Part shown: piece by piece, positions 37,554 to 49,208 of the stretch
Layout: each line of letters starts with the position of its first letter
Numbering within the stretch: the stretch's first letter is position 1
Assembly (NCBI RefSeq): GCF_041435055.1
Contig: NZ_CP108002.1
Coordinates: forward strand, 8,618,001 to 8,682,000
Source: Streptomyces sp. NBC_00341
GTDB lineage: Bacteria; Actinomycetota; Actinomycetes; Streptomycetales; Streptomycetaceae
Direction of reading: 5' to 3'
Length of the DNA stretch: 64,000 nucleotides
Translations under genes and position numbers: made by a program
Notes under the pieces: generated by a model
What the model was told of the DNA's origin: nothing
Databases searched by the model: none
Seen by the model: the letters and a program-made list of their open reading frames with translations, nothing else

Positions 37554-37707
37554 ACGCGCTCCTCTGTCGGCCCGCCCCGCCCGCACCCGTCCCGGCCAGC
37601 ATCGGTCCGAACCGCGGTAAACGGAACAGGCACCGGGCAGGCACGGACGGGAACGAGCCATCCGCCGGCCGACCGCCCCCGCGACCCGCCAACACGCCTG
37701 TTTCGAA

Positions 37708-37726
37708 CGGGTGATGGGTTCACCCG
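37708..37726. promoter_or_regulatory. Palindrome in the divergent promoter of the second PKS
   Basis: CGGGTGA (37708-37714) and TCACCCG (37720-37726) form a 7-bp inverted repeat with a 5-base spacer, between the methyltransferase-like gene and the PKS. CATACT (37737-37742) may be a -10 for the PKS. It looks like a repressor or activator site, but no cognate regulator is next to it. Confidence 0.45.
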
Positions 37727-37785
37727 GCTGCCGATCCATACTGGACCAACATCAACTACCGTCCGAAGAGGATGTGTTCGTCCCG

Positions 37786-40700
37786 GTGACTCCACGCGTA
37801 GCCCAGATCCGGCCACTGCCCGAGCTGCTCAGGGAGCATGCGCGCAACATCGGCTCCAAGGTCGCCTTCCAGGACTCCGTGTCCCGGGTGACCTACGAGG
37901 AGCTGGAGCTGCGGACCGGCCGACTGGCCGGCCGGCTGACCGGACTGGGACTGCTGCACGGCGAGCGGGCGGCGGTCCTCCTCGGCAACCGTGTCGAAGC
38001 CGTGGAGAGCGTTCTCGCTGTCACCAGAGCGGGCGCGGTCGGCGTGCCGATGGACTCGCGGAGCACCCGGGCCGAGCTCGCCCACATGCTGGACGACAGC
38101 GGATCCAGGGTCGTCTTCACCGACCGGCCCCATCTGGGCACGCTGCGGCCGCTCCTGCCGGAGCGCCCTCATCTGACCGTGGTACTCGTCGACGCGGGCG
38201 TTGACGACGCGGCGGCCGATACCGCGGGCACGCTCTCCTACGAGGACATGGCCGGCACCGGACCATCCGTCCCCGCTCCGGACGACCTCGGGCTCGACGA
38301 GTCGGCATGGCTGCTCTACACCTCCGGCTCGACCGGCAGCCCCAAGGGCGTGCTGTCCACACAGCGCAACCGCCTGTCCACCGTGGCCTCCGGTCTCGTC
38401 GGCGTCCTCGGGATGTCGAGCGAAGACCGGCTGCTCTGGCCGTTACCCCTCCACCACGCCATGGGCCAGATCCTCTGTGTCATCGGGGTGGCCACGACCG
38501 GTGCCTCCGCCGTGCTACTGCCGAGGTTCTCCGTGCCGGACGTGCTGGGTGAACTGCGCCGGACGGACGACCCGTTCACGCTGCTCGCCGGCGTGCCGAC
38601 GACGTACGGCAAGCTCCTCGACGCCGTACGCGACGAGGGGCTGAGGGCCCCCGCGCTGCGTGGCTGTGTCAGCGGAGGCATGGCGGCCGCGCCCGCCTTC
38701 CGGCGCGACTTCGAGGAGACCTGCGGAGTCCCGTTCCTCGAGCACTACGGGAGCACGGAGGCGGGGCCCGTCACCATGCCGGTGCCGGGCGCCGCCCGGC
38801 CGGAAGGCTCGTGCGGCCGGGTGCTCCCGGGCACCCGGGCACGTATCGGCGACGGCGGCGCGAGCAGCGGCGAAGCCTTGGGGGAGGGCGAGCTGTGGGT
38901 TTCCGGGCCCGGGGTCATGACCGGGTACCACGGCCGGCCCGACGACACCGCGGAGGTCCTGCGCGACGGGTGGTACCGCACCGGTGACCTCGTCCGGATC
39001 GACGCCGACGGCGAAGTCACCGTCACGGGCCGGGTCAGCGAGCTGATCATCCGCGCCGCCGAGAACATCCACCCCTCCGAGGTGGAGGCGGTTTTGCTGG
39101 CCCTGCCGGGGATCAAGGACGCCGCCGTGGCCGGCCGGCCCGACGACGTACTCGGTGAGGTGCCGGTCGGCTACCTCGTGCCGCAGACGCCCGGCGCGCT
39201 CGACAGACGAGCGGTCCTGGCCGCCTGCCGCGAGCACCTGTCACCGTTCAAGGTCCCCGCCGCCCTCTACGAGGTGGCCGGGATCCCGCGGACCGCGTCC
39301 GGGAAGACCAAGCGGTACGCGCTCACCGACCTGCCGGCCAGGCCCCTGGAGGCGGCGGCCGGCGCCACCTCGCCCGCGGGGACGGGAGCGGTGGATCTGC
39401 CGGCCCTGGTGCGGGCCGAGGTCGCCGCCGTACTGGGCTGCGCCGTCGAGGAGGTGGAGCCGGGGACCGCCTTCCGCGACCTCGGCCTCGACTCGTTGAC
39501 GTCCACCGTGCTGGCCGGTCGTCTCTCCGCGGCGACCGGCCTCTCCCTCTCGGAGGCCGTCGCCTTCGAGTTCCCCACCGCGCGGGACATGGCCGCCCAC
39601 CTCGGGGCGCGGCTCACCGGCGAACCGGCCGGCGGACCGGCCACCCGCACCCACGGGGCCGGTACGGACGACGACCCCGTGGTCATCGTCGGGATGGCCT
39701 GCCGTTTCCCGGGCGGAGTGGAGTCCCCGCAGGACCTGTGGCGGCTCGTCGACGACGGAGTCGACGCCATCACCCCGTTCCCCACCGACCGGGGATGGGA
39801 CATCGAGGGGCTGTTCGACCCGGACCCCGGGCAGGCCGGCCGGACGTACGTGCGCGAGGGCGGCTTCCTGTCCGGAGTGCACCGTTTCGACCCGGCTTTC
39901 TTCGGCATCTCGCCCCGCGAGGCACTGGCGATGGACCCGCAGCACCGGCTGCTCCTCGAAGTCGCCTGGGAAGCCTTCGAACACGCCGGAATCGACCCCG
40001 GCTCGGTGCGCGGGACGCCCACGGGCGTGTACGCCGGGCTGATGTACAGCGACTACGCCAGCCGGTTCGCCCGCACACCGGAGCAGGTGGAGGGCCACCT
40101 GGGCATCGGGAACGCGGGCAGCGTCGCCTCCGGTCGCATCGCCTACACCCTGGGCCTGGAAGGGCCGGCGATCACCGTGGACACGGCGTGCTCGTCGTCG
40201 TTGGTGGCCCTGCACCTGGCGGCCCAGGCGCTGCGCAGGGGCGAGTGTTCGCTCGCACTGGCCGGTGGCGTCACGGTCATGTCCGGTCCCAACTCCTTCG
40301 TGGAGTTCAGCAGACAGCGCGCGCTGGCCGCCGACGGCCGCTGCAAGGCGTTCGCCGCGTCCGCGGACGGCACCGGGTGGGCCGAGGGCGCCGGAATGCT
40401 GCTGGTGACCCGGCTGTCCGAGGCGCGGCGGTCCGGGTACCGGGTACTGGCCGTGGTACGCGGCTCCGCGGTGAACCAGGACGGCGCGAGCAACGGCCTG
40501 ACCGCACCGCACGGACCGGCCCAGCAACGGGTGATCCGCCAGGCCCTGGCCGACGCGCGGCTGAAGCCCGCCGAGATCGACGCCGTCGAGGCGCACGGCA
40601 CCGGCACCCGGCTCGGCGACGTCATCGAGGCCGAGGCCTTCCTGGCGGCCTACGGGCAGTCGGGAGCGAGGGAGAACCCGCTGTGGCTGGGCTCGGTCAA

Positions 40701-43700
40701 GTCGAACATCGGGCACACCCAGGCCGCGGCGGGCATGGCCGCTGTGATGAAGATGGTCCAGGCGATGGAGCACGGGGTGCTGCCCCGCACGCTGCACGCC
40801 GAAGAGCCGACACCGAGGGTGGACTGGTCCTCGGGCGCGGTCTCACTGCTCACCCGTCCGGTGCCGTGGCCGCAGACGGGCCGGCCCCGGCGTGCGGGCG
40901 TGTCGTCCTTCGGGATCAGTGGCACCAACGCCCACGTGGTACTTGAACAGGCGCCGGAGGCCGACCGGCCCGCCCCGGACAGCGGCCTCCCGGCCGAACG
41001 GGAGAGCTCGGAGCGGGCCGTGCCGTTCCCGCTGTCGTCGAGGAGCGCCGACGGGCTCCGGGCACAGGCCCGACGGCTGCACGCCGAAGTGGCCGCGCGC
41101 CCCGGCACGAGCCTGCTGGACTTCGGATTCTCCCTGGCCACCACCCGCGCCGCCTTCGAGCACCGCGCGGTGGCGGTCGCCGCAGACCGGGACGGCCTGC
41201 TCGCCGCCCTCGACGCGGTCGCCGAAGGGCGGCAGCGCCCCGGGGTGAGCACCGGCGGCCCCCGACCGGCGGGCCCCGTCGCCTTCCTGTTCACCGGTCA
41301 GGGCAGCCAGCGCGCCGGAATGGGCCGGGAACTGTACGAGACCCAACCCGCCTACGCCCGCTCCTTCGACGAGACCTGCGCCCTGCTGGATCCGCTGCTT
41401 CCCAAGCCGCTGCGGGAGGTGGTGTTCGCTGACGCGGGTGCGGAAGGACCGGAAGGAGACGGCCTCCTGCACACCACGCGGTACGCGCAGCCCGCGCTCT
41501 TCGCCCTGGAAGTGGCGCTGTTCCGGCTGCTGGAGTCCTGGGGCGTACGCCCGGACCTCGTGGCGGGACACTCCGTCGGAGAGCTGGCGGCCGCACACGC
41601 CGCCGGGGTCCTCTCCCTCTCCGACGCCTGCACACTGGTGGCGGCACGCGGCCGTCTGATGGACGAACTGCCCGCGGGCGGGGCGATGGCCGCGGTGCGG
41701 GCCGAGGAGAAGGAGATCGCCGAGTTCCTCGCCGGCCGGCGGCGGAACGTGGACATCGCGGCGCTGAACGGCCGCTCGGTGGTCCTCTCCGGCGACGAAC
41801 CCGCGGTGCTCGAAGCCATGGCGCACTGGCGCGAACAGGGCCGCGAGACCACGCGGCTGCGAGTGAGCCACGCGTTCCACTCCGCGCGCATGGAACCCAT
41901 GCTGGACGCGTTCGCCGAGGTGGCGCGGGGGATCACCTACTCGCCGCCGCTGCTTCCCCTGGTGACGGCATTGGTGGACCGGACCGCCACGGACGCGGAA
42001 ATGTGCTCACCGGGATACTGGGTGGACCAGGTACGCCGCCCGGTCCGCTTCGCCGACGCGGTGCGGATTCTGCGGGAGCGCGGCGCGACCCATTTTGTGG
42101 AACTCGGCCCGGACGGTGTGCTCTCGGGCCTCGCACGGGACTGCCTGTCCGACATGCCCACGTCTGAGCCGACAGCCGGCGGAACCGAGCACGCACCCCA
42201 GGTCGTCCCGACGCTGCGCGGACGCCGGCCGGAAGCCGAGGCGCTGCTCAACTCGGCCGCCGCGCTGCACGCCCACGGTGTGCCCATCGACTGGCACGCC
42301 GTCTTCGCCGGACGCGGTGCACGCCGTACGGAACTGCCCAGGTACGCCTTCCAGCGCGGGCGGTACTGGCTGGAGGCCGACCGGCCGGAAACCACGGCCG
42401 AGCCGGACACCGCGCCTCATCCGTTCCTGCGCTCCGCCACATCGACAGCCGACGACGACGGCCTGCTGCTGAGCGGTCTGCTGTCACTCGGCGGCCACCC
42501 CTGGCTGGCCGGCCACGTAGTGCTGGACACCGTGCTGCTGCCCGCGACGGCGTTCGTCGACATGGCGGTCCACGCCGGAGACCGGGTGGGTGCCCCCGTA
42601 CTGGAGGAACTCACCCTGACGGCGGCCCTGTCGCTGCCCCGCGACGGAACGGTCGAGCTGCAGGTGAAGGTGGCACGACCGGACGCGCGCGGCAGGCGGA
42701 ACGTGGTCTTCCACGCACGGCCGCACACCCCCGGGTACGACGGACCCTGGACCCGCCACGCCTCCGGAACCCTCGCGCCCCAGGAGCTGCCGGAGCCCGC
42801 CGCCGCACCCGGCCCGTGGCCGCCGGAGGGCGCCGTTCCGCTGCCGCTCGACGCGGGGGCCGGCGAGGACTTCTACGACCGGCTCGCCCACAGCGGGCTC
42901 CGCTACGGCCCGGCCTTCCAGGGACTGCGGGCCGCCTGGCGGCTGGGCGACGACATCCTGGCCGAGGTCTCGCTCCCGCCCGGGGAACACGGCGACGCAG
43001 GCCGGTTCACACTGTATCCTGCCCTGCTGGACTCCGCGCTGCACACCCTGATGCTCGCAGGAGCCGCGCCGGACGACAGCGGGGTGTCCCTGCCGTTCGC
43101 CTGGAGCGGTGTGCGCCTTCACGCGTCCGGTGCCCGCCGGCTGCGGGTGCGGGTCTCCCCGACGGCTGAGAACGGGGCACGGCTGGAGCTGGCCGACGAC
43201 TCCGGAACCCCGGTGGCGACGGTGGCGTCGCTGGTCCTGCGACCGCTGCCCCGCGAGCAGCTGAACGCGGTCCGGGCGCACGACGACTGCCTGTTCCGCC
43301 TGGACTGGACGCCCCTGCCCGCCTCCGCCACCGCATCGACTTCGCCGCCCACCTGGGGTCTCCTGGGCGAGCCCGGCCCGCGACTGCGCGAGACACTCCT
43401 GCGCTCGGACGTCCGGCCGACGCCGTACGAGGATGTCGCCTCCGCGGGCGCCGACGCACCGGCCGTCGTCATCGCCTGCCCGCCGCTCACCGGGAAGGAC
43501 GGGGCGGACCGCGCGGCGGCCGCGCACCGCACCGCCGGATGGGCACTGCGGCTCGTGCAGGACTGGCTTGCCGAGGAACGCCTGGCCGACTCCCGCCTGG
43601 TCATCGTCACTTCGGGTGCCGTCATCACCGGTGCGGAGGCGGACGACCGCGCCGCGACGGGCGACGACGCTCTCGTCTGCGCGCCGGTATGGGGCCTGTT

Positions 43701-45912
43701 CCGCTCGGCGCAGACGGAGAACCCCGGCCGTTTCGCACTGGTCGACACCGACGACAGCCCCGCATCCGCGGGAGCCCTGGCGCAGGCCCTGACGAGCCCG
43801 GAACCGCAGACGGCCGTACGGGACGGAGCCGCGTACGTACCGAAGCTCGTTCCGGCCTCCCGGACGGCGACCGACGAAGGTCCGCCGTGCCGGCTGGATC
43901 CCGAGGGGACCGTCCTGATCACCGGAGGAGCCGGCTCCCTCGGCGTCTCCTTCGCCCGCCACCTCGTGGCCGAGCACGGCATACGCCATCTGCTGCTCGT
44001 CGGCAGGCGCGGAGCCGACGCGCCCGGCGCCGCCGAACTCAGCGCGGAACTGGCCGAGCTGGGTGCCGAGGTGACGGTGGCCGCGTGTGACGTCGCCGAC
44101 CGCACCGCGCTCGCCGCGCTCCTCGCGGACGTCCCGGACAAGCACCCGCTGACCGGTGTGGTGCACACCGCGGGCGTGCTGGACGACGGCGTGATCCCGG
44201 CGCTCACACCGGAGCGCCTGGACCGCGTGCTGAGGCCGAAGGTGGACGCGGCGCTCGCGCTGCACGAGTTGACCCGGGGCAGCGACCTGGCGGTCTTCGC
44301 CCTGTTCTCCTCGGTGGCGGGGGTGTTCGGATCGGGCGGCCAGGGCAACTACGCGGCGGCGAACTCGTTCCTGGACGCGCTGGCACAGCACCGCAGGAGC
44401 ACCGGCCTGCCCGGCACCTCCCTCGTCTGGGGACCCTGGCGGCAGAGCGGCGGAATGACCGCCGAACTGCGCGGCGCGGACCTGCGCCGGATGGCCCGTT
44501 CCGGTCTCGTCCCACTGCGGACGGAGGAAGGCCTCGCGCTCTTCGACACCGCCGTCGCCAGCCGGGACGCGGTCCTGGTCGCGGCCCGGCTGGACCCGGA
44601 GACCGGCGCGGCCCCCGGGGCGCCGCTCTCCCGCATGCCCGGCCACGGGCCCGTCCGCCGGGCTCTCGCGGAGCCGGAGGGCGGCGATTCCCTGCCGCGA
44701 CGGCTGGCGGGCACACCGGCGGGCGAACACGGCGCTCTGCTCCTGTCGGAAGTACGCAAGGAGGCGGCGGCCGCGCTCGGCTACACCGAGGGGGAGTCCG
44801 CGGTCGAGGCGGACCGGCCACTGGCAGAACTGGGCCTCGACTCACTGGCCGCGGTCGAACTGCGCAACCGGCTCGCGAAGATGACGGAGCTCGCCCTGCC
44901 CGTCACGCTCCTGTTCGACCACCCCACCCCGCGTGCGGTCGCCGCCCACCTGGCGGAGCAGTTCTCCAGGAACGCCCCGCAGCCACCCGCCACCTCGACC
45001 GTGACGCAGAGCGGAGCGACGGACGGGGCTCCGGCGGGGAGCCCGGCACCGGGTGGCGCCGCTGCCGACTCCCTGTCCGCCCTCTTCCGCACGGCCTGCG
45101 CCCGGGGCAGGGCCTGGGACGGCATGGCACTCCTGACGATCGCCTCGCGCTTCCGCGAGGTCTTCGACAGCGCGGAAGCCCTCGGCACCCCGCCCGCGCC
45201 CGTCGCCGTCGCCACCGGATCCGCCCTTCCCCGGCTGATCTGCTTCCCGGCTCTCAGCGCGCTGTCGGGCCCCCACGAGTACGCCCGCTTCGGGCTGACC
45301 CTCCAGGGCCTGCGGCACGCCTCCGTGCTGCCGAACCCGGGATTCCTGCCGCACGAGGCGATGCCCGCCACACTGGACGCCTTCGTCTCCGCGCAGGCCG
45401 CCGCCGTCCTCGCGTGTGCGGACGGCGAGCCGTTCGTGCTGCTGGGGCGTTCGGCCGGGGGATGGGTGGCACACGCCGTCGCCGAGCACCTGGAACGCAC
45501 GGGGGCGGGCCCGTCCGGCGTGGTCCTGATCGACACCTTCCCCGGCGACAGCGGGAGCAGAGCCGAGGACGGGCCCGCGCTCTCCGCGATGACCGTCGGC
45601 ATGCTCGACAAGGCCGTCCAGTTCGCCCCGGCCGAGTGCGACCGGCTCACGGCGATGGCCGGCTATCTGGACCGGTTCTCCGGCTGGGAACCGGCGGAGC
45701 TGTCGGCACCCACGCTCTTCGTCCGGGCCGGGGACCCGCTGCCGGGCATCGAGGCAGCGGCCACCTGGACCCTGCCGCACACGGAAGTCACCGTGCCCGG
45801 GGACCACTTCACCGTACTGGAGGAACACGCCCGCACAACCGCTCTCGCTGTCCACGACTGGCTCAGCGAGCCCGCGACACTCCCACTCAGCGCCCCTCGC
45901 CGTACGCCTTGA
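37786..45912 (+). CDS. Single-protein type I PKS: acyl ligase-ACP-KS-AT-DH-KR-ACP-TE
   Basis: A megasynthase of about 2708 residues. An N-terminal acyl-AMP/CoA ligase ([30 protein letters not shown]) activates a free carboxylic acid and loads the first ACP (Ser codon 39493). One extension module follows: KS cysteine at 40189-40191, AT GHSVGE (41572) with HAFH typical of malonyl-CoA, DH histidine at 42514, [10 protein letters not shown] (43921) with the LDD motif of B-type reductases, second ACP Ser (44842), then a TE with GRSAGG (45451) and GDHF. One pass would give a two-carbon-longer 2-enoyl acid; iteration is possible. The start is ambiguous (37774 or 37786). TTA codon at 38443. It is not a usual PTM gene; the product is unknown. 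Confidence 0.9.
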   Translation: MTPRVAQIRPLPELLREHARNIGSKVAFQDSVSRVTYEELELRTGRLAGRLTGLGLLHGERAAVLLGNRVEAVESVLAVTRAGAVGVPMDSRSTRAELAHMLDDSGSRVVFTDRPHLGTLRPLLPERPHLTVVLVDAGVDDAAADTAGTLSYEDMAGTGPSVPAPDDLGLDESAWLLYTSGSTGSPKGVLSTQRNRLSTVASGLVGVLGMSSEDRLLWPLPLHHAMGQILCVIGVATTGASAVLLPRFSVPDVLGELRRTDDPFTLLAGVPTTYGKLLDAVRDEGLRAPALRGCVSGGMAAAPAFRRDFEETCGVPFLEHYGSTEAGPVTMPVPGAARPEGSCGRVLPGTRARIGDGGASSGEALGEGELWVSGPGVMTGYHGRPDDTAEVLRDGWYRTGDLVRIDADGEVTVTGRVSELIIRAAENIHPSEVEAVLLALPGIKDAAVAGRPDDVLGEVPVGYLVPQTPGALDRRAVLAACREHLSPFKVPAALYEVAGIPRTASGKTKRYALTDLPARPLEAAAGATSPAGTGAVDLPALVRAEVAAVLGCAVEEVEPGTAFRDLGLDSLTSTVLAGRLSAATGLSLSEAVAFEFPTARDMAAHLGARLTGEPAGGPATRTHGAGTDDDPVVIVGMACRFPGGVESPQDLWRLVDDGVDAITPFPTDRGWDIEGLFDPDPGQAGRTYVREGGFLSGVHRFDPAFFGISPREALAMDPQHRLLLEVAWEAFEHAGIDPGSVRGTPTGVYAGLMYSDYASRFARTPEQVEGHLGIGNAGSVASGRIAYTLGLEGPAITVDTACSSSLVALHLAAQALRRGECSLALAGGVTVMSGPNSFVEFSRQRALAADGRCKAFAASADGTGWAEGAGMLLVTRLSEARRSGYRVLAVVRGSAVNQDGASNGLTAPHGPAQQRVIRQALADARLKPAEIDAVEAHGTGTRLGDVIEAEAFLAAYGQSGARENPLWLGSVKSNIGHTQAAAGMAAVMKMVQAMEHGVLPRTLHAEEPTPRVDWSSGAVSLLTRPVPWPQTGRPRRAGVSSFGISGTNAHVVLEQAPEADRPAPDSGLPAERESSERAVPFPLSSRSADGLRAQARRLHAEVAARPGTSLLDFGFSLATTRAAFEHRAVAVAADRDGLLAALDAVAEGRQRPGVSTGGPRPAGPVAFLFTGQGSQRAGMGRELYETQPAYARSFDETCALLDPLLPKPLREVVFADAGAEGPEGDGLLHTTRYAQPALFALEVALFRLLESWGVRPDLVAGHSVGELAAAHAAGVLSLSDACTLVAARGRLMDELPAGGAMAAVRAEEKEIAEFLAGRRRNVDIAALNGRSVVLSGDEPAVLEAMAHWREQGRETTRLRVSHAFHSARMEPMLDAFAEVARGITYSPPLLPLVTALVDRTATDAEMCSPGYWVDQVRRPVRFADAVRILRERGATHFVELGPDGVLSGLARDCLSDMPTSEPTAGGTEHAPQVVPTLRGRRPEAEALLNSAAALHAHGVPIDWHAVFAGRGARRTELPRYAFQRGRYWLEADRPETTAEPDTAPHPFLRSATSTADDDGLLLSGLLSLGGHPWLAGHVVLDTVLLPATAFVDMAVHAGDRVGAPVLEELTLTAALSLPRDGTVELQVKVARPDARGRRNVVFHARPHTPGYDGPWTRHASGTLAPQELPEPAAAPGPWPPEGAVPLPLDAGAGEDFYDRLAHSGLRYGPAFQGLRAAWRLGDDILAEVSLPPGEHGDAGRFTLYPALLDSALHTLMLAGAAPDDSGVSLPFAWSGVRLHASGARRLRVRVSPTAENGARLELADDSGTPVATVASLVLRPLPREQLNAVRAHDDCLFRLDWTPLPASATASTSPPTWGLLGEPGPRLRETLLRSDVRPTPYEDVASAGADAPAVVIACPPLTGKDGADRAAAAHRTAGWALRLVQDWLAEERLADSRLVIVTSGAVITGAEADDRAATGDDALVCAPVWGLFRSAQTENPGRFALVDTDDSPASAGALAQALTSPEPQTAVRDGAAYVPKLVPASRTATDEGPPCRLDPEGTVLITGGAGSLGVSFARHLVAEHGIRHLLLVGRRGADAPGAAELSAELAELGAEVTVAACDVADRTALAALLADVPDKHPLTGVVHTAGVLDDGVIPALTPERLDRVLRPKVDAALALHELTRGSDLAVFALFSSVAGVFGSGGQGNYAAANSFLDALAQHRRSTGLPGTSLVWGPWRQSGGMTAELRGADLRRMARSGLVPLRTEEGLALFDTAVASRDAVLVAARLDPETGAAPGAPLSRMPGHGPVRRALAEPEGGDSLPRRLAGTPAGEHGALLLSEVRKEAAAALGYTEGESAVEADRPLAELGLDSLAAVELRNRLAKMTELALPVTLLFDHPTPRAVAAHLAEQFSRNAPQPPATSTVTQSGATDGAPAGSPAPGGAAADSLSALFRTACARGRAWDGMALLTIASRFREVFDSAEALGTPPAPVAVATGSALPRLICFPALSALSGPHEYARFGLTLQGLRHASVLPNPGFLPHEAMPATLDAFVSAQAAAVLACADGEPFVLLGRSAGGWVAHAVAEHLERTGAGPSGVVLIDTFPGDSGSRAEDGPALSAMTVGMLDKAVQFAPAECDRLTAMAGYLDRFSGWEPAELSAPTLFVRAGDPLPGIEAAATWTLPHTEVTVPGDHFTVLEEHARTTALAVHDWLSEPATLPLSAPRRTP
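38443..38445 (+). promoter_or_regulatory. In-frame TTA codon in the second PKS (bldA target)
   Basis: In the ligase domain (L-L-W-P-L-P-L-H) the second proline is preceded by a TTA-encoded leucine. It links this PKS to the same developmental control as ftdA and ftdB. Confidence 0.7.
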
Positions 45913-48181
45913 GCGCGCTGACATGCGCGCGCGGAGCGCCGTGTGTCGCGTCGGCCACCAGGCGCAGCGCGCGGGTGGCGACCGGGGCGGCGAGCCGGTG
46001 CACGCGGTGGCGGCGCCGGTTCGCCGCCTCCGAGACCAGCGTGCGCCAGGTTCCGTCCGGTGACAGAGCCTGTAGGCGATAGGCGCGTACGAGTTCTGGC
46101 ATCACCTCGAACGGGGTGCGGTGCCGGTGCAGGTTGTTGAGGTACTCGTCGACGTCGTCGTCGAAGACCACGCGTACTTCGGTGAGCGTCTGCTCCAGGT
46201 CCCAGTCCAGCCGCAGCCAGGTGCCGTCCGTGCCCGCCCCGATCAGCGCGTCCGAGGACCACATGTTCGGTCCGCCGTAAGGGCGTTGGAAGCCGCCGAC
46301 CGCGTGGGAAGGGTGGAAGGCACGGGTGTCGGGGGAGAGCCGGAAGCAGAACGTGTGGCGGCGCAGGCCCCGTGCCTGCCACTCCAGCACCGCCTGCCCC
46401 TCCTCCTCCGGGATGTCGTGGTCGACCGCCGCGTCCCCCTCGGCCCTGCGGCGCAGCGCGAGCACCCCGTCGGTGCGGTGCGGGACGAGGACAAGAGCGG
46501 CCCCGGGGTGGGCGCGCACGATGACGACGACGTTGTGCGCGGCCGGAGGGCGGTGGCCGAAGTGGGCGGTGACCCAGTGCGGCCCCCCGGACGGCACCGC
46601 CACCGTGGTCGTCGTGAGGTGCCCCAGGGGCACGGCGTTCTCGGGGCGTCCGGTGTCCCACAGCTCGACGGTGAGCTCCGCCGGAGCGGTGTCGGTGTCC
46701 CCGTGGACGAGCAGGTCGACCGCCTCGACCGCGGGATCCGCGGGCAGGAGCAGCGCGAGGTCCCGGTCGAGCGGGTACCGCTCACCGGGCTCCGCGGCGG
46801 TCGGCCCGGCCGCCAGCCTGGACAGGTGGGAGGAGGCCGTGGCCACCGCGCCGAGCGCCAGGTTGCCGGGGTCGTCGTCGGCGACCCCGATGACGGAGGC
46901 GTCCTGCCGAAGCAGCGTACGCCGCACGGACTCCGGTTCCTTCAGGGCCAGTTCGCGTGGGGTAAGCCCCGTGCCGACACACAGCGCCGCGGCCGTTCCC
47001 GCGGCCTCGCCGAGCGTGGCGCAGGTCGCCATCACCCGGGTCGCGCCGAACGCGATGTGGGTCGCGGAGATGTTCCGCCCGGCGAACAGCAGGTTCGACA
47101 CGTTCACCGAGTACAGGCAGCGCAGCGGGATGTGGAAGACGCCGTCCGCGTACCGCTGGCGGGCACCCGGCTCGTCCGCGTACATGCCCTGCACCGGATG
47201 CAGGTCGACCGACCAGCCGCCGAACGCGACCCGGTCCTCGAAAGGGCGCTGCTCCAGGATGTCCTGCTGGGTCAGGACGTGGTCGCCGACGAAGCGCCGG
47301 TACTCGCGCTTGCCGGGGAGGCTGCCGACCCACTCCAGGGTCAGGTTTCCGGCGTCGGGGAACTCGCCGGAGTTCTTGATGTGGTCCCAGATCCCGAGCA
47401 CGACCCCCTGGAGTTCGTCGCGGATGCGCTCGTTGTCGTGGACCGTGTCCAGCTCCCCGCCCCACTCGATCCACCAGTAGTCGCAGCCGTTGTCGCCGGT
47501 GCGCAGCACCCGGTTGCGCAGGATCGGAGTGGAGGCGAGGTCGCGGGCGTAGAAAGGTGCCACGAACTTGACCGGGCGGCCCGTGTCCTTGGTGTGGAAC
47601 AGGATCGTGGAGCCGAGCAGCGCGTCGTCGGCCTCCTCCGGCGCCCACGGCTCCCCGTGCTCGGCGCGCGCCTCGCGGCCGATGCGGTAGCGGGCTCCGG
47701 CCAGGTGACCCAGCAGTCCGTCGCCCGTGCAGTCGAGGAACTGCTCCGCGCGGAAGGTGATGCGGCGTTCGGAGCCCATCATCCAGCCCGTGCAGCCGCG
47801 CACGCTGCGCGCGTCGGCCGGGCCTTCCGCCTCGACCTCGCGGACGTCGGTGTTCAGGTACAGGTCGAGCAGGGGCTCGGCGAGGACCGCGTCCAGGACG
47901 ACCTGGTCCCAGTAGTACGGGTTGCCCTCGGGGTTGCGGTACTGGTTCTCGGTGTACAGCTCGCCCATGATGCCGCTCTCGCGCGCCCACCGGTGCACCC
48001 CGTGGGCGGTCGCCCCGCACACCCAGACCCGCACCTCGCTGCTGGAGTTTCCGCCCAGGACCGGACGGTTGTGAATCAGGGCGACGCGGCGCCCGAGCCG
48101 GGCCGCGGCGACGGCCGCGCAGACGCCCGCCAGCCCGCCACCGACGACGACGATGTCGTGCCGGGTCTCTTCTTCGCGCAC
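45887..48181 (-). CDS. FAD-dependent oxidoreductase with C-terminal discoidin-like domain
   Basis: A 764-residue FAD enzyme of the FAD_oxidored (PF12831-like) group often found beside polysaccharide-degrading genes. The N terminus has [22 protein letters not shown] and [35 protein letters not shown] and [20 protein letters not shown] complete the FAD fold (to about 460). The remaining 300 residues are beta-rich; the last part ([20 protein letters not shown]) resembles a discoidin fold. There is no signal peptide. GTG start after AGAGGAG. It is the last gene of an operon that starts at 51118, and its 3' end overlaps the PKS gene by 26 bases tail to tail. The substrate is unknown; an oxidised sugar or uronate is likely from context. 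Confidence 0.75.
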   Translation of the reverse strand: MREEETRHDIVVVGGGLAGVCAAVAAARLGRRVALIHNRPVLGGNSSSEVRVWVCGATAHGVHRWARESGIMGELYTENQYRNPEGNPYYWDQVVLDAVLAEPLLDLYLNTDVREVEAEGPADARSVRGCTGWMMGSERRITFRAEQFLDCTGDGLLGHLAGARYRIGREARAEHGEPWAPEEADDALLGSTILFHTKDTGRPVKFVAPFYARDLASTPILRNRVLRTGDNGCDYWWIEWGGELDTVHDNERIRDELQGVVLGIWDHIKNSGEFPDAGNLTLEWVGSLPGKREYRRFVGDHVLTQQDILEQRPFEDRVAFGGWSVDLHPVQGMYADEPGARQRYADGVFHIPLRCLYSVNVSNLLFAGRNISATHIAFGATRVMATCATLGEAAGTAAALCVGTGLTPRELALKEPESVRRTLLRQDASVIGVADDDPGNLALGAVATASSHLSRLAAGPTAAEPGERYPLDRDLALLLPADPAVEAVDLLVHGDTDTAPAELTVELWDTGRPENAVPLGHLTTTTVAVPSGGPHWVTAHFGHRPPAAHNVVVIVRAHPGAALVLVPHRTDGVLALRRRAEGDAAVDHDIPEEEGQAVLEWQARGLRRHTFCFRLSPDTRAFHPSHAVGGFQRPYGGPNMWSSDALIGAGTDGTWLRLDWDLEQTLTEVRVVFDDDVDEYLNNLHRHRTPFEVMPELVRAYRLQALSPDGTWRTLVSEAANRRRHRVHRLAAPVATRALRLVADATHGAPRAHVSALKAYGEGR

Positions 48182-48248
48182 GGTAGGGGACTCCTCTGTG
48201 GAACGCGACGGGATACGAGGGGGTGTGCGGCGTTCCGCCGCCGGCCGG

Positions 48249-49208
48249 CTACGGGACGAGCTCCCGCGGTACGAAACCCTCGTCGGCCAGGCACTGCCAC
48301 AGCTCAGCGGGTACGGGGAAGCGCGCGGCGGCCACGTTCGCGGTGACCTCTTCGGCGGACCGGCAGCCGAGGACGACGGAGGTGACGGCCGGGTGGAGGG
48401 CGGGGAACTGCACGGCGGCCGCCGTCAGCGGCACGTCGTGGGCGGCGCACAGTTCGTGGCAGCGCCGGGCTCTGGCGAGGGTCTCCGCCGGAACCGGACG
48501 GTAGTTGAACATGGCGCCGGGGGAGGGGTCTGCGAGCAGCCCCGTGTTGAACACGCCCCCCACGACCACCGCGGTGCCGGTCTTGGCGCACAGCGGCAGC
48601 AGGGTACCCAGCGCCTCGTGGTCCAGGAGGGTGAACCGGCCCGCGATCAGCACGACGTCGACGTCGAACTCCGCGACGTGGGCGGCCATCGGTGCGCTGT
48701 GGTTCATGCCGAAGCCGATGGCCCGCACCAGTCCCTCCTCGCGCAGCCGCCGTACGGCGGGATACGCGGTGCGGCGCACCTCGTCGGGGAAGTCGTCCGG
48801 GTCGTGCAGATAGAGGATGTCGATGTGGGAGCGGCCGAGGCGGGTCAGGCTCGACTCCAGGGAGGCGCGGATGCCGCGCTCCGACCAGTCGGGGACGACC
48901 TCGCCCGGGGAGCCGTCGGGCCGGGGCCGCAGCAGCCATCCGGTCTTCGTCGAGATCACCGGCTCGCCCACCCCGGCGGGCCCCAGGAGCCGGCCGAGCC
49001 GTGCCTCCGCGAGGCCGTGGCCGTAGCGGGGCGCGGTATCGAAGTAGGTGATCCCGGCGTCGCCCGCCGCACGCAGCGTCCCCGCGGCCTCTTCCTCGGT
49101 CACCTCCGTGAACAGGCCGCCGAGCGGTGCGGTGCCGATGCCGAGGCGGGGCAGGTCGAAGGGCAGCCGGGTCGCGGCCCGGTCTCCGGTGAAGAACGCG
49201 TCGCTCAC
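48249..49208 (-). CDS. Aldo/keto reductase, L-fucose (D-threo-aldose) 1-dehydrogenase type
   Basis: A 319-residue NAD(P)-dependent aldo/keto reductase. The N-terminal block GIGTAPLGGLFTEVTEEEA and GITYFDTAPRYGHGLAEARLG is characteristic of the L-fucose dehydrogenase/D-threo-aldose 1-dehydrogenase branch, which oxidises L-fucose to L-fucono-lactone. The catalytic tyrosine is in PRYG and the lysine in STKTGW. The GTG start overlaps the upstream stop (GTGA at 49205-49208). The lactonase (51255) and alpha-L-fucosidase (61456) in the same locus support this assignment. Other 6-deoxy or D-arabino-type aldoses remain possible. Confidence 0.8.
   Translation of the reverse strand: MSDAFFTGDRAATRLPFDLPRLGIGTAPLGGLFTEVTEEEAAGTLRAAGDAGITYFDTAPRYGHGLAEARLGRLLGPAGVGEPVISTKTGWLLRPRPDGSPGEVVPDWSERGIRASLESSLTRLGRSHIDILYLHDPDDFPDEVRRTAYPAVRRLREEGLVRAIGFGMNHSAPMAAHVAEFDVDVVLIAGRFTLLDHEALGTLLPLCAKTGTAVVVGGVFNTGLLADPSPGAMFNYRPVPAETLARARRCHELCAAHDVPLTAAAVQFPALHPAVTSVVLGCRSAEEVTANVAAARFPVPAELWQCLADEGFVPRELVP

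Noticed and set aside
42484..44730. Antisense frame of 748 codons inside the second PKS
   Set aside because: Shadow of the DH-KR region; compositionally typical of a non-coding frame.
46121..48346. Plus-strand frame of 741 codons opposite the FAD oxidoreductase
   Set aside because: Val/Asp/Gly/Arg-rich shadow frame; the opposite strand has a full FAD fold.
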